NCBI RefSeq assembly: GCF_005405365.1
Contig: NZ_BJDX01000003.1
Coordinates: forward strand, 124,001-188,000
Length of the DNA: 64,000 nucleotides
Direction: 5' to 3'
Source of the DNA: Enterococcus xiangfangensis
Lineage (GTDB): Bacteria; Bacillota; Bacilli; Lactobacillales; Enterococcaceae
Shown here: positions 10,488 to 19,092 of the stretch, one piece after another
Layout: every line of letters begins with the position of its first letter
How positions within the stretch are numbered: the first letter of the stretch is position 1
Notes under the pieces: generated by a model
What the model was told of the DNA's origin: nothing
The model's database searches: none
Seen by the model: only the letters and a program-made list of their open reading frames with translations
Made by a program: the position numbers and the translations under genes

Positions 10488-11648
10488 ATGGCTACAAAAC
10501 GGGATTATTACGAAGTCCTTGGGGTACAAAAAGGGGCTTCGGATGATGAAATAAAAAAAGCATACCGCAAGCTTTCCAAACAATACCATCCGGATATTAA
10601 TAAAGAAGCCGATGCTGAAGATAAATTTAAAGAGATTTCTGAAGCGTATGAGATCTTAAGCGATCCACAAAAACGTGCGGCGTATGACCAATACGGACAT
10701 GCTGGAACTGATCCGAATTTTGGTGCTGGCGGAGCAGGTGGCTTCGGAGGCGCTGGTGGATTTGGCGGAGCAGGTGGTTTTGGATTTGAAGATATCTTTG
10801 AATCTTTCTTTGGAGGCGGCGGTTCACGACAAGCGGATCCTAAAGCTCCAAGACAAGGTTCTGATCTTCAATATTCTATCAATTTGGAATTTGAAGAAGC
10901 TATTTTTGGTGTGGAAAAAGATATTAAATACAATCGTGAAGAAACGTGTCAAACGTGTAACGGAAATGGTGCAAAACCTGGAACGCAACCAGAAGTTTGT
11001 CATAAGTGTCATGGTTCTGGTTCGATCAATGTGGAACATCAAACACCGCTTGGTCGTGTGATGAGCCGTCAAACGTGTGATGTGTGTCATGGTACAGGAA
11101 AAGAAATCAAAGATCCTTGTCCAACTTGTCATGGTACAGGACATGAAAAACGTCCGCACACTGTTAAAGTAAAAGTACCTGCTGGTGTGGAAGACGGCCA
11201 ACAAATGCGTTTAGCTGACCAAGGAGAAGCTGGAATCAATGGCGGCCCTTACGGTGATCTATATGTTGTCTTTAAAGTAAAAGAAAGTGACATCTTTGAT
11301 CGTGACGGCGCAGAGATTTATTATACTTTACCGTTAAGTTTTGTTCAGGCGGCTTTAGGGGATGAAATCAATGTACCGACTGTTCATGGAGACGTACGAT
11401 TGAAAGTGCCTGCCGGGACGCAAACTGGGGCTAAGTTTAGACTTCGGGGCAAAGGTGCACCGCGGCTTCGCGGCAACACCAACGGCGACCAACAAGTAAC
11501 CGTAAAAATCATTACACCGAAGAATTTAAATGATAAACAACGCGAGGCATTACGTGCCTTTGCAGAAGCTGGCGGTCAAACAGTCAGTGAGCAAAAAGAA
11601 GAAGGTTTCTTTGGCAAGATGAAAGATGCTTTTGGTGCAAAAAAATAA
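10488..11648 (+). CDS. dnaJ: Co-chaperone DnaJ (Hsp40)
   Basis: 386 residues. The J domain (about 1-68) has the HPD tripeptide in [13 protein letters not shown] Gly/Phe-rich segment with [10 protein letters not shown] repeats follows (about 75-105). Four zinc-binding CxxCxGxG repeats ([32 protein letters not shown]) occupy about 148-220, then the two beta-barrel substrate domains. It delivers clients to DnaK and stimulates its ATPase. The ATG follows GGAGGG. It has a terminator on each side, so it is probably a separate transcription unit. Confidence 0.97.
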   Translation: MATKRDYYEVLGVQKGASDDEIKKAYRKLSKQYHPDINKEADAEDKFKEISEAYEILSDPQKRAAYDQYGHAGTDPNFGAGGAGGFGGAGGFGGAGGFGFEDIFESFFGGGGSRQADPKAPRQGSDLQYSINLEFEEAIFGVEKDIKYNREETCQTCNGNGAKPGTQPEVCHKCHGSGSINVEHQTPLGRVMSRQTCDVCHGTGKEIKDPCPTCHGTGHEKRPHTVKVKVPAGVEDGQQMRLADQGEAGINGGPYGDLYVVFKVKESDIFDRDGAEIYYTLPLSFVQAALGDEINVPTVHGDVRLKVPAGTQTGAKFRLRGKGAPRLRGNTNGDQQVTVKIITPKNLNDKQREALRAFAEAGGQTVSEQKEEGFFGKMKDAFGAKK

Positions 11649-11651
11649 AGT

Positions 11652-11685
11652 AAAAGGTTCAATCAAATTTGATTGAACCTTTTTT
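11652..11685 (+). terminator. Intrinsic terminator after dnaJ
   Basis: AAAAGGTTCAATC pairs with GATTGAACCTTTT around an AAATTT loop, followed by T. Confidence 0.92.
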
Positions 11686-11802
11686 AGTACCAAAAAAACG
11701 ATAAATAAATTCAACTATATTAAGCAACTATTCAGTCGTTAATTAAAAGAAAGAGGCTTAGAAAAATTTTCGATTGATTTGGCTTTTATGAGTTAGAAGA
11801 TT

Positions 11803-12555
11803 CTAGCCTTTTTTACGATCAAGTGAGATCTTTGTTACGAGCAATCGATTAGAAATAGCTTGTAATTGAGCGCGAGAGGGTCTAGCTGCTTTGTCTGTGC
11901 TAGTCAAGGAATCTGTTGTCATAAGGGTCTTGAATAATTTTTCATAGTTCAATTTGTAATCGCTGATCCGGGCTTTTTTTCGTAATTCATGGCGGCAAAT
12001 ATGGTCCTGTGCAATTCCTAGATCAAGCAGCAAGGTTTGTGCTGCAGTCAGCTCTTCTTTAGTCAAATTTTCAGTTAACTTTGGATCAATCAAAATACCA
12101 GCTGGTCGTGGCGTGACAGCTTGCAATTGTTTTGTTTCAGGATTTATCAAACAAGCAGGCAGTTGTGTACAGACGGCAAGTTGAGCAATTAAGGTTGTTG
12201 GAATTTGGATCAATGAAAGGCCGCCAAGGTAAGTCGCTGAGACATAACCGCTCAATTGGCACAGGGCCTCATCGCCTAAACCGATGATTCCATCTGCGAC
12301 AGTCATTTTTTGGTTTTCCAAGAATTGATGAATAAGGCTAGCCGTTTCTGTTGTGTAACAAGTTTCATTCAAAATCAAAGTTTGAACATCAAAACCTAAA
12401 ATCGTTAAGTATTGAAGAATTTCTGTCCCATGACGATCAAATGCTTTTTTATCACTGATCAAAACTACTTTTCTTGTTGTCCATAAAGAAGTTGCGTAAC
12501 TGCCAATCGCTGCAAGATCAGCTAGTTTTATCTTATTCTTTGGTATAGTTTTCAT
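11803..12555 (-). CDS. Shortened, probably non-catalytic 3-dehydroquinate synthase (AroB)-like protein
   Basis: 250 residues against about 350-360 for AroB. Residues about 90-165 align with the AroB core: GIIGLGDEALCQLSGYVSATYLGG corresponds to the glycine-rich NAD site but lacks the GGG triplet, and IQIPTTLIAQL matches the strand leading to the catalytic loop. The AroB sequence SSVGGK that should follow, with its substrate-binding lysine, is absent; the AEVIKYG motif with the zinc-ligand Glu reads LLLDLG; and the C-terminal metal domain with two His ligands is missing. I infer loss of dehydroquinate synthase activity. RBS GGAGG lies 8 nt before the ATG. It is monocistronic behind a Tyr/Phe leader-peptide attenuator, so a role tied to aromatic amino acids is likely but unknown. 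Confidence 0.72.
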   Translation of the reverse strand: MKTIPKNKIKLADLAAIGSYATSLWTTRKVVLISDKKAFDRHGTEILQYLTILGFDVQTLILNETCYTTETASLIHQFLENQKMTVADGIIGLGDEALCQLSGYVSATYLGGLSLIQIPTTLIAQLAVCTQLPACLINPETKQLQAVTPRPAGILIDPKLTENLTKEELTAAQTLLLDLGIAQDHICRHELRKKARISDYKLNYEKLFKTLMTTDSLTSTDKAARPSRAQLQAISNRLLVTKISLDRKKG

Positions 12556-12593
12556 AAAAATTCCTCCAATTTTTTAATCACTGCGTAACCACT

Positions 12594-12634
12594 AAAAAAA
12601 GCTCATCATAGATACGAAAACCTACAATGAGCTT
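12594..12634 (-). terminator. Second attenuator terminator (T2) before the AroB-like gene
   Basis: On the minus strand AAGCTCAT (12634-12627) pairs with ATGAGCTT (12606-12599), followed by seven T. Its loop repeats the 12-nt GTATCTATGATG found in attenuator segment 3. It ends 39 nt before the start codon, so transcription must pass it for expression. Confidence 0.8.
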
Positions 12635-12641
12635 AAGAATT

Positions 12642-12675
12642 AAAAAAAGCCACAATAGATTTTCATCTATGCGGC
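12642..12675 (-). terminator. First attenuator terminator (T1)
   Basis: On the minus strand GCCGCATAGAT (12675-12665) and ATCTATTGTGGC (12660-12649) form an 11-bp stem with one bulged T and a GAAA loop, followed by seven T (12648-12642). Its 5' arm is also complementary to the upstream segment at 12700-12713, so T1 and that antiterminator pairing exclude each other. Confidence 0.88.
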
Positions 12676-12756
12676 GAAAAATCAGCACAAAATGCTTTAG
12701 CCATCATAGATACAAACTGAAAGGTTTGCATCCATGAAACAAGCACGAATACAAAC
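12649..12756 (-). promoter_or_regulatory. Five-segment attenuator RNA responding to leader translation
   Basis: Segments in minus-strand order: 1 at 12756-12744 (GTTTGTATTCGTG), directly after the leader stop; 2 at 12736-12724 (CATGGATGCAAAC); 3 at 12717-12700 (starts GTTTGTATCTATG); 4 at 12675-12665; 5 at 12660-12649. Segment 2 can pair over 13 positions, with G-U pairs, either with 1 or with 3. Segment 3 can pair with 4 (ATCTATG/CATAGAT plus GGC/GCC), and 4 pairs with 5 to make T1. Predicted logic: a ribosome stalled on the aromatic codons leaves 1 free, so 1:2 and 3:4 form and T1 is prevented; a ribosome at the stop codon covers 1, so 2:3 and 4:5 form and transcription stops. The pairings are seen in the sequence; the logic is inference. 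Confidence 0.8.
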
Positions 12757-12813
12757 TTATCTAAAATAGCTAAAGTAATAATTATTCAATTGTTTAGCGA
12801 TTGATCGAGTCAT
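12757..12813 (-). CDS. Tyr/Phe-rich leader peptide of the AroB-like gene
   Basis: 18 codons encoding MTRSIAKQLNNYYFSYFR, then TAA. Five of the last seven residues are Tyr or Phe (Tyr-Tyr-Phe-Ser-Tyr-Phe-Arg), which is far from chance and typical of amino acid attenuator leaders. GGAG lies at 12825-12822, 8 nt before the ATG, and a consensus promoter lies about 50 nt upstream. The stop codon touches attenuator segment 1. It is too short for usual gene callers. The peptide itself probably has no function beyond reporting charged tRNA-Tyr and tRNA-Phe levels through ribosome position. Confidence 0.82.
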   Translation of the reverse strand: MTRSIAKQLNNYYFSYFR

Positions 12814-12861
12814 AGTGATCGCTCCAAACGATTTGATTTATTTTGCTTTATATTGTGGTTT

Positions 12862-12890
12862 ATTCTAGTCGTATTATTAGAGCTTGTCAA
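12862..12890 (-). promoter_or_regulatory. Strong sigma-A promoter of the attenuator and AroB-like gene
   Basis: Minus-strand TTGACA (12890-12885) and TAGAAT (12867-12862) are separated by 17 nt. The predicted transcript start is near 12855, giving a 5' leader of about 300 nt before the AroB-like gene. The promoter lies directly behind the mprF terminator T tract. Confidence 0.88.
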
Positions 12891-12894
12891 GTCG

Positions 12895-12988
12895 AAAAAA
12901 GGATGTGACAAAAATCTTGCCACACCGTTTTCTCCAATAAGGGGTATTCCAATACATGACAATAAGCGGACTATTTTTTGTCACAACC
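12895..12988 (-). terminator. Terminator after mprF
   Basis: On the minus strand GGTTGTGACAAAAA (12988-12975) can pair with TTTTTGTCACATCC (12914-12901), 13 of 14 positions, followed by six T. The 5' arm contains the mprF stop codon. The loop is about 60 nt, so it may be inefficient. Confidence 0.6.
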
Positions 12989-15560
12989 TCATTTTAATCA
13001 ATCGACGGAAACTAGAATACTTTTTGCGGCCTTGGACTGGGGCGTTGTCAGTGATCAAAAGAGCGATCATAACATAGCCAATCCAGCTGTCCCGCGAGTA
13101 TAAGACATATTCAGGGACCCAATCATCAGCGTATTTATCTTTGTATTCTTTCAATCCACCGAAGGAATAAAAATGTGAGCCAAAATTATAAACCAAATAG
13201 GCGATACGTTCTTGCGTAAAACTTTTACGAGAAGTTCCGACGTTAGCTAAAGGAGCCATTCCTAAGTCAAAATAGTCAAGCACCATCTCATCACGCATAT
13301 ATTGAAATAAATTGATAAAAAGAAAATCCATGGTGCCACTAGGGGCTTTCGTCGGACTATGACGCATCAAATCGATGGTTCCGATAGTATCTGTATATGT
13401 TGGCATGAAGTTTGCAAAAGCAACGATCTCTGTCTCATTTTTTATCACTGCGATCGGCGCGCGCTGTAAGTAGTCTTCAGAAAAAAAGCCAAGAGAAAAA
13501 CCTTTTTCTTTATGTCCTGCTAACCACTCGTCTGATATTTTTTTTAAAGCTGTAATTGTTTCAGAAGAAAAGGGCGGTTTGATGACCTCAAATTGATAGC
13601 CTGCTTTTAGGACTTTATTAAAGCTGGCCCGCTGTCCTTTCATCTTTTTGCCGCTTAAAGTGAAATCCGGTAAATGGACATAAGCGCGTTCACCAAATTT
13701 GATGAAATCATAGCCGAATTCATGTAAAATCATCACCATTTCTTCGCTGTTTTCATAAAAGACTGGTAAATAATTGTAGCGGTCCACTTGCGTGATCAAT
13801 GCTTCGATTGCAGCTTCAAAATCGGTTTTTTTGCCGGAAGGATCGCCCATCACTAAAATTTTATTATTAAAAGTTGCCAATTGAAAAAAGACGGTATCTT
13901 CGTCACCGTTATTGTAATAAAAAACTTGTTTATCTTTTAAAAAGACTAATTGACTGTCCGCGTTACCGCCGAATTTCTCTAAAATGTGCTGGATGCGAGT
14001 TTCATCTAATGGTTCGCCGATTTGAATCCGTTTATTTTTCAAGAAATGGATCAATAATAAAATGATCAAAGCCACAATCAAGATCGCAACAAATCCGACA
14101 ATCCAAATCTGTTCGCTGGGAAATAAGAAAAATTCTGGCAAATCGTGGCGATGGTGGATGTTCGGGCTATTGTAGACACCGATAATAATATATAAAACAG
14201 CAAGACTGCCCATAATGAGTCCATCAATCGTGAGCCATTCAGCAGAATAGACCATCTGCTCTCTAAACAGTTCATTTTTAGAAAAAATAACAAATAACAA
14301 TAATAGAGCAAGGAAAATACCGGTTGAAATTCGAAACCCTGCAAGAATTGAATACAAGAAGGTCAGCGCAACAATAAGGATTGTTGGAACATAGGCACGC
14401 TTGACGCGAGCAGAGATTCCACGACCAGCTACAATCAATAAAAAACCAAGTAAAATCGCTGGAAAAATAACAATCACTCGCGAATGGATCGGATTCAGTC
14501 GTTGCAAAAAAGTAGATTGACTGAACGCTTCAGGGATCGTTGCCGATAAGACAAGCATAGTCCCTGTAAAATAAAGCAGCAAAGTTTCCAATTTGTGTGC
14601 TGATTCTCTCAAAAGGTTGACTGGGATACCGTTGTAGCGCGAATTGATTGTTGTACCGAGATTTTTAAAAAATAAAATCAAGCCAATCGCAAAAGGAACG
14701 AAATAATAGAACAGACGGAACAATAAAAGCCAAGCGACTACGGTTTCTTTTGAGATTCCTAGTGCAGACAATCCAATGAGCATCATCAAGTCAAAACTGC
14801 CGAGTTCGCCTGGAATCATCGAAGCGATCCCGATTACTGTAGCTGCAATAAATAACGGGATGATCTCACGAATGTTGACAGATACTCCCATCAATATCCC
14901 TGTTGAAATAAAACTGATCAATACTCCGGTCCATTCTAGAAAAGATGTTCCAATCAGTTTAAAGCGGTGAACACTTTTTAGATCTCCAAGGTATTCATTT
15001 TTCCCAAAAAGGCTTAAACAAAAGACAATAGGAAAATACAAGCCGCCGCCAATTAGCCACGGCCAATATTGGCGCAAGTATTGGTTATGATCATCAACAA
15101 ACACAAGAAAAAAAGAAATTAGTGCATAGATCGATAAACCGGACATCGTAAAAACTAAAATTTTTGCTAGAGCTTGCACAACTTTTTTACTAGAAGTGTG
15201 TTTGCCGTAAAATTCTGAGCGTAATCCTGCACTGATGAACCCGCCAAAACCTGCGATGTTATTCAAAGTATTGATCAACCAACTAGTTTCAAAAATATAG
15301 GATCTTTTAGGCTTTTGCTCTAAAATAGTATTCAAAGTGAAATCATAACCGATCATAGGGACGACTGAGACCAATCCGATCAAAGCCATCAGCAGAATAT
15401 TTTCGATCCTGATTTTACTAAAAATAGTTGCGAGTTGATCGAATGAAAGTGTTTTTGCGATATTTGATAATTCGAACAAGACGATAATGATGACCGAGAT
15501 CAAGAAAATTATTTTTAATTTGTTTAAGTGGTCTTTGAACCATGCAATTAGTTTTTTCAC
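12981..15560 (-). CDS. mprF: Phosphatidylglycerol lysyltransferase/flippase MprF
   Basis: 859 residues, the usual MprF size. The N-terminal two thirds hold about 14 hydrophobic segments forming the lipid flippase; the C-terminal cytoplasmic domain (about 530-850), with KMKGQRASFNKVLKAGY, TIDLMRH and FDLGMAPLANVG, is the GNAT-fold aminoacyl-tRNA:phosphatidylglycerol transferase. It adds lysine (or another amino acid) to phosphatidylglycerol and moves the product outward, lowering negative surface charge and sensitivity to cationic peptides. The GTG at 15560 is preferred because GAGGAG lies 7 nt upstream; ATG 15575 has no ribosome site. The upstream hydrolase stop lies 4 nt before this GTG, so the two are translationally linked. 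Confidence 0.95.
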   Translation of the reverse strand: MKKLIAWFKDHLNKLKIIFLISVIIIVLFELSNIAKTLSFDQLATIFSKIRIENILLMALIGLVSVVPMIGYDFTLNTILEQKPKRSYIFETSWLINTLNNIAGFGGFISAGLRSEFYGKHTSSKKVVQALAKILVFTMSGLSIYALISFFLVFVDDHNQYLRQYWPWLIGGGLYFPIVFCLSLFGKNEYLGDLKSVHRFKLIGTSFLEWTGVLISFISTGILMGVSVNIREIIPLFIAATVIGIASMIPGELGSFDLMMLIGLSALGISKETVVAWLLLFRLFYYFVPFAIGLILFFKNLGTTINSRYNGIPVNLLRESAHKLETLLLYFTGTMLVLSATIPEAFSQSTFLQRLNPIHSRVIVIFPAILLGFLLIVAGRGISARVKRAYVPTILIVALTFLYSILAGFRISTGIFLALLLLFVIFSKNELFREQMVYSAEWLTIDGLIMGSLAVLYIIIGVYNSPNIHHRHDLPEFFLFPSEQIWIVGFVAILIVALIILLLIHFLKNKRIQIGEPLDETRIQHILEKFGGNADSQLVFLKDKQVFYYNNGDEDTVFFQLATFNNKILVMGDPSGKKTDFEAAIEALITQVDRYNYLPVFYENSEEMVMILHEFGYDFIKFGERAYVHLPDFTLSGKKMKGQRASFNKVLKAGYQFEVIKPPFSSETITALKKISDEWLAGHKEKGFSLGFFSEDYLQRAPIAVIKNETEIVAFANFMPTYTDTIGTIDLMRHSPTKAPSGTMDFLFINLFQYMRDEMVLDYFDLGMAPLANVGTSRKSFTQERIAYLVYNFGSHFYSFGGLKEYKDKYADDWVPEYVLYSRDSWIGYVMIALLITDNAPVQGRKKYSSFRRLIKMRL

Positions 15561-15564
15561 CAAC

Positions 15565-16287
15565 TCACTCCTCATCAATTAGAAATTGCAAGACCTCCTG
15601 ATTGAAGCGCTTGGGGTTTCGGCGGGCGAACATATGCCCTTGTCCTGAAACAATCGCAAAACTTGCATTTGGAATCGTACGAGCGATGTACATCGAATGC
15701 TGCGTTTTGATTGAATCGTGTTTGCCGACTATGACTAAAGTCGGTGCCTCGATTTTGCTTAGATCCTCAGTCGATAATCCGATATCACGAAAAAGCAGCC
15801 GCAAGATCGGCAAAAAGTTCCGCATACCTGAATCAACAAATGCACCGACCCAGACAATGGCGTATTGCACATAACTTAACAAATGCGGGATTGTTCGAAC
15901 GCCGTTTGGTACGGTATTGCCGGCATTTAAGACCAGATGATCGACTTTTTCAGGATAAAGACTTGCAAAAACCATAGCCAGGTTTGCACCGTCGCTAAAA
16001 CCTAAAAAATCAGCGTGACTAAGTTTTTCTTGGTCCATAATTGTAGCGAGGTCTTCGGCCATCAATTGAAAACTCGTTTCTTTTTGAGTGTTTGTCGAGC
16101 GACCGTGACCGCGGCTGTCAACAACATAAACATTAAAATTTTTACTGAAGCTGTTCAACTGTTTTGAAAAATATTTCCCGCTGCCGCCGTTGCCGTGGAG
16201 CAAGAAAAGTGCGGGCCCTTGCCCATATTTTTCATAATAGATTTCTGAACCATCGCTCATCAGAGCAATTTTTTTTTCGTTTTTCAC
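15565..16287 (-). CDS. Alpha/beta-fold hydrolase
   Basis: 240 residues. The oxyanion segment LFLLHGNGGSGKYF is near residue 25. The expected nucleophile elbow G-x-S-x-G reads FLGFSDGANLA (about 94-104), with Ser as nucleophile. The acid Asp lies in VIVGKHDSI and the His in GQGHMF near the C-terminus, so the triad looks complete. No signal peptide; probably cytoplasmic. A GTG start at 16287 follows TAGGTGATG. Its gene runs into mprF with shared ribosome-site bases, suggesting a joint role in membrane lipid or envelope stress, but the substrate is unknown. Confidence 0.85.
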   Translation of the reverse strand: MKNEKKIALMSDGSEIYYEKYGQGPALFLLHGNGGSGKYFSKQLNSFSKNFNVYVVDSRGHGRSTNTQKETSFQLMAEDLATIMDQEKLSHADFLGFSDGANLAMVFASLYPEKVDHLVLNAGNTVPNGVRTIPHLLSYVQYAIVWVGAFVDSGMRNFLPILRLLFRDIGLSTEDLSKIEAPTLVIVGKHDSIKTQHSMYIARTIPNASFAIVSGQGHMFARRNPKRFNQEVLQFLIDEE

Positions 16288-16470
16288 AACATCACCTACC
16301 AGACATAAGTATAACGATTTTTTTGAGTCTTGCACATTAATTTAATTATTTAATGGGATGAAAAAGCTAGAATGATTAATTAAATATAAAGCTGTCAATT
16401 AATGCTTTTAAAAGTTTAGCTGATTCTTGTAGTATGGATAGAGAAAAAAAGAAGATGGTTGGGCAGAATA

Positions 16471-17106
16471 ATGTTAAAGATAATTGGAAAATTTTTTAAA
16501 ATACTCGGCGTACTTATAATTCTTGCGACTCTCACAGTCGGCAGTTTTTTTGCCGTTCGAACCTATAAAAATACAAAAAGTGTCAATAGCTATCGCAGTG
16601 ATGTACAGAAGCTGGCAGATCAGGCGGGGGTTGGTGATTTTACGGATACAATCTTAGGGATCATGTATACAGAATCAAAAGGCAAAGGGACCGACTTGAT
16701 GCAAAGTTCAGAAAGTGCCTATGGTAGCCGTGGGAAAATCGACACCCAGCAAGAAAGTATCGAAAGCGGGGTTAAACACTTTGCGGAAAGCTACCAACAA
16801 GCCCAAGCAGCTGGTTGCGATCTTAACACGGCGATCCAAGCGTATAACTTCGGAACAAAATACATCCAATATGTGCAAAAAAATGGTGGAAAAAATACCG
16901 TCGAACTGGCTGAAGAATATTCGCGAGATGTACTTTCGCCAGGGTATGGCAATGATCAACAAGCTACGTATCGCTACATGCAGCTCCAGTCTGTTTTGTA
17001 TAATGGCGGGTATTTATATCAAAATGGTGGGAACATGTTTTATGCGGAAATCGTACAAATGAATCGTCGCTTCATTATGTTGTATCAAAGGTTTTCAAAT
17101 GGTTAA
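16471..17106 (+). CDS. Membrane-anchored lysozyme-like muramidase/transglycosylase
   Basis: 211 residues. One N-terminal membrane segment (about 6-28) is followed by a lysozyme-like domain. The motif GIMYTESKGKGTDLMQSSES (about 65-84) has the catalytic Glu and the substrate-groove residues of the bacteriophage-type lysozyme-like family found in CwlT N-terminal regions. Later segments are AIQAYNFG and the aromatic C-terminal part ending in MFYAEIVQM. It should cut or remodel peptidoglycan outside the membrane. ATG 16471 is chosen although its ribosome site (GAAGATGG) is weak; a TTG at 16459 is possible. No conjugation genes are nearby, so a housekeeping role is likelier than plasmid transfer. 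Confidence 0.82.
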   Translation: MLKIIGKFFKILGVLIILATLTVGSFFAVRTYKNTKSVNSYRSDVQKLADQAGVGDFTDTILGIMYTESKGKGTDLMQSSESAYGSRGKIDTQQESIESGVKHFAESYQQAQAAGCDLNTAIQAYNFGTKYIQYVQKNGGKNTVELAEEYSRDVLSPGYGNDQQATYRYMQLQSVLYNGGYLYQNGGNMFYAEIVQMNRRFIMLYQRFSNG

Positions 17107-17123
17107 AATAATGAGCGAAAAGC

Positions 17124-17151
17124 TTGTAATAATAAAGAAATATGCTAAAAT
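17124..17151 (+). promoter_or_regulatory. Promoter upstream of dnaG-rpoD
   Basis: TTGTAA (17124-17129), 16-nt spacer, TAAAAT (17146-17151), with TGC in front of the -10 as an extended element. A U-tailed hairpin follows within about 20 nt of the predicted start. Confidence 0.65.
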
Positions 17152-17173
17152 GATAACTGTATAAGTTTGTCTA

Positions 17174-17211
17174 AAAAAATCGCGCTGTTCAAATGAATTG
17201 GGCGGTTTTTT
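17174..17211 (+). terminator. Terminator or attenuator between the dnaG promoter and gene
   Basis: AAAAAATCGC (17174-17183) pairs with GCGGTTTTTT (17202-17211) with one G-U pair. It could end the lysozyme-like transcript, but it also lies downstream of the best dnaG promoter. Confidence 0.65.
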
Positions 17212-17249
17212 ACAGCTGTTATCATATTTTTGGAAATTGGGGTGATGTT

Positions 17250-19070
17250 TTGGTACAAAGAATTCCCCAACAAGTGATCGATGAGGTTCGTGAAAAAACC
17301 AATATCGTTGAAGTGATCGGACAATACGTTCAGTTAAAAAAGTCCGGCAAAAATTATTTGGGACTTTGTCCGTTTCATGAAGAGAAGACACCGTCATTTT
17401 CAGTTGCTGAAGATAAGCAAATTTTTCATTGTTTTGGTTGTGGCAAAGGCGGTAATGTCTATACTTTTTTGCAAGAGTTAGAAGGAATCAGTTTTCCCGA
17501 AGCTGTAAAAAAAGTTGCCGATATGGAACAAATTCCTTTAGGGATTGAAATTTCCAGCGAGCCTGTCAATCAGACATCGACAGGTCAGCAACAATTGATC
17601 GCTTTGCATGAGCGGACACGCGACTTGTACCATCATTTATTGATGAATACAAAGGTGGGTGAGGCTGCACTGGCTTATCTTCATGAACGCGGGTTGAGCG
17701 ATGAATTGATCAGTGAATTCAAAATTGGTTTTGCACCTAGCCAGCGAGACTTTTTAGTCCAAGTGGCTCAGAAAGACAAAGTAACGGCTGATTTAATGGA
17801 ACGCAGTGGTTTATTCATTCGTCGTGAAGATGGTCGTTTCAGTGATCGTTTTTATCAGCGCGTCATGTTTCCTTTAAATGATTTTCGTGGGAAACCGATC
17901 GGATTTTCGGGACGCTTGTTGAAAACAAGTGATTTTCCTGGAGACGATCAGCCAAAATATTTGAATTCACCTGAAACAGAACTGTTCAATAAACGGCAAG
18001 TTTTGTTCAATTTCGATAAAGCCCGAAATGAGATCCGTAAACAAGGTGAAGCGATTTTATTTGAAGGATTTATGGATGTATTGGCGGCTTGGCAAGCGGA
18101 TATCAAGATCGGCTTGGCCTCGATGGGGACGAGTTTGACTGAGCATCAAATTGCAGCAATCGAACGAGTCACAGGACAAGTCGTGATTGCTTACGATGGT
18201 GATGATCCTGGACAAGCGGCGACGGATCGTGCGCTGAGTGTTTTAGCGGCTCACAGTCGCTTGAGTTTAGCGACAGTTACTGTACCGGAAAAACTCGATC
18301 CAGATGAGTATTTGCGTAAATATGGTGTGACTGAACTGCAAAATCTATTGCAACACGGTCGGCAAACGCCATTTGCGTTTAAAATGTACTATCGTAAAAA
18401 AGGATTGAACTTGGAAAATGAAGCTGACCGCTTGAATTATTTGGAAGTCGTGATGCAGGATCTGGCAAAAGTCCAGTCGCCGGTTGAACAAGACTTGTAT
18501 TTAGGTCAGTTGGCAAATGAATTTCAGTTGACAAGAGAGAGCTTGAAACAGCAGCTGCAAATGATTCGTCAGACACTTCGCAGCGAACGCCGCCAGCAGC
18601 AAAGGCCGGTTTCTCAGGCACCGCTTCAATCTGTCAAAAAAGCATTAACTAAGGAAGAAAAAGCTGAACAAATGTTGCTGTATCGCAGTATGAATGAAGC
18701 CTCAATCCGTGAACAATTAGTTCAAACAGACTTTCAATTTATTCACGATCAGTATCAGGAATTGCTTCTTTACTTAGATAGTTATATGATGGTTCATGGA
18801 AATTTTGTTTTAGCAGACTTCCTGAACTATTTAAAAGAGAATGAGATGAAGCAACTTGCCATCGACATCTCTATGATATCCATGTCAGAAGATAGTAATG
18901 AACGAGAGATCTATGATCTGATGCGGGTGATTTCCCAATCTGGCATTGCTGAAGAAATAAAACAACGACAAAAAGAGCAGCTTGAGGCCAGAAAAAACGG
19001 AAACCAGCAGCGGGAATTAGAATTGACTGTTCAGATTATCGAATTGACGAAACGCTTGAAACAAGCCTAG
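17250..19070 (+). CDS. dnaG: DNA primase DnaG
   Basis: 606 residues. It makes RNA primers at the replication fork. The zinc-binding domain has Cys40, His43, Cys61 and Cys64 (CPFH and CFGC). The catalytic core follows, with the TOPRIM blocks [12 protein letters not shown] and [15 protein letters not shown]. The C-terminal part (about 450-606) is the DnaB-interaction region and is divergent, as usual. A TTG start at 17250 is chosen because GGGGTGAT lies just upstream and the protein then starts [13 protein letters not shown], the family N-terminus. rpoD follows after 22 nt: the macromolecular synthesis operon. Confidence 0.96.
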   Translation: MVQRIPQQVIDEVREKTNIVEVIGQYVQLKKSGKNYLGLCPFHEEKTPSFSVAEDKQIFHCFGCGKGGNVYTFLQELEGISFPEAVKKVADMEQIPLGIEISSEPVNQTSTGQQQLIALHERTRDLYHHLLMNTKVGEAALAYLHERGLSDELISEFKIGFAPSQRDFLVQVAQKDKVTADLMERSGLFIRREDGRFSDRFYQRVMFPLNDFRGKPIGFSGRLLKTSDFPGDDQPKYLNSPETELFNKRQVLFNFDKARNEIRKQGEAILFEGFMDVLAAWQADIKIGLASMGTSLTEHQIAAIERVTGQVVIAYDGDDPGQAATDRALSVLAAHSRLSLATVTVPEKLDPDEYLRKYGVTELQNLLQHGRQTPFAFKMYYRKKGLNLENEADRLNYLEVVMQDLAKVQSPVEQDLYLGQLANEFQLTRESLKQQLQMIRQTLRSERRQQQRPVSQAPLQSVKKALTKEEKAEQMLLYRSMNEASIREQLVQTDFQFIHDQYQELLLYLDSYMMVHGNFVLADFLNYLKENEMKQLAIDISMISMSEDSNEREIYDLMRVISQSGIAEEIKQRQKEQLEARKNGNQQRELELTVQIIELTKRLKQA

Positions 19071-19092
19071 AAGTGAAAGGGGCATTTATTTT

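Noticed and set aside
12602-12713. Repeated CATCATAGATAC (12604-12615 and 12702-12713), possibly a CRISPR-like or mobile repeat
   Set aside because: Only two copies, and both are explained as attenuator segment 3 and the loop and arm of terminator T2.
16471-17106. Conjugation-associated lysozyme of an integrative element
   Set aside because: No transfer, relaxase or integrase genes nearby; xerC and xerD are the housekeeping pair.
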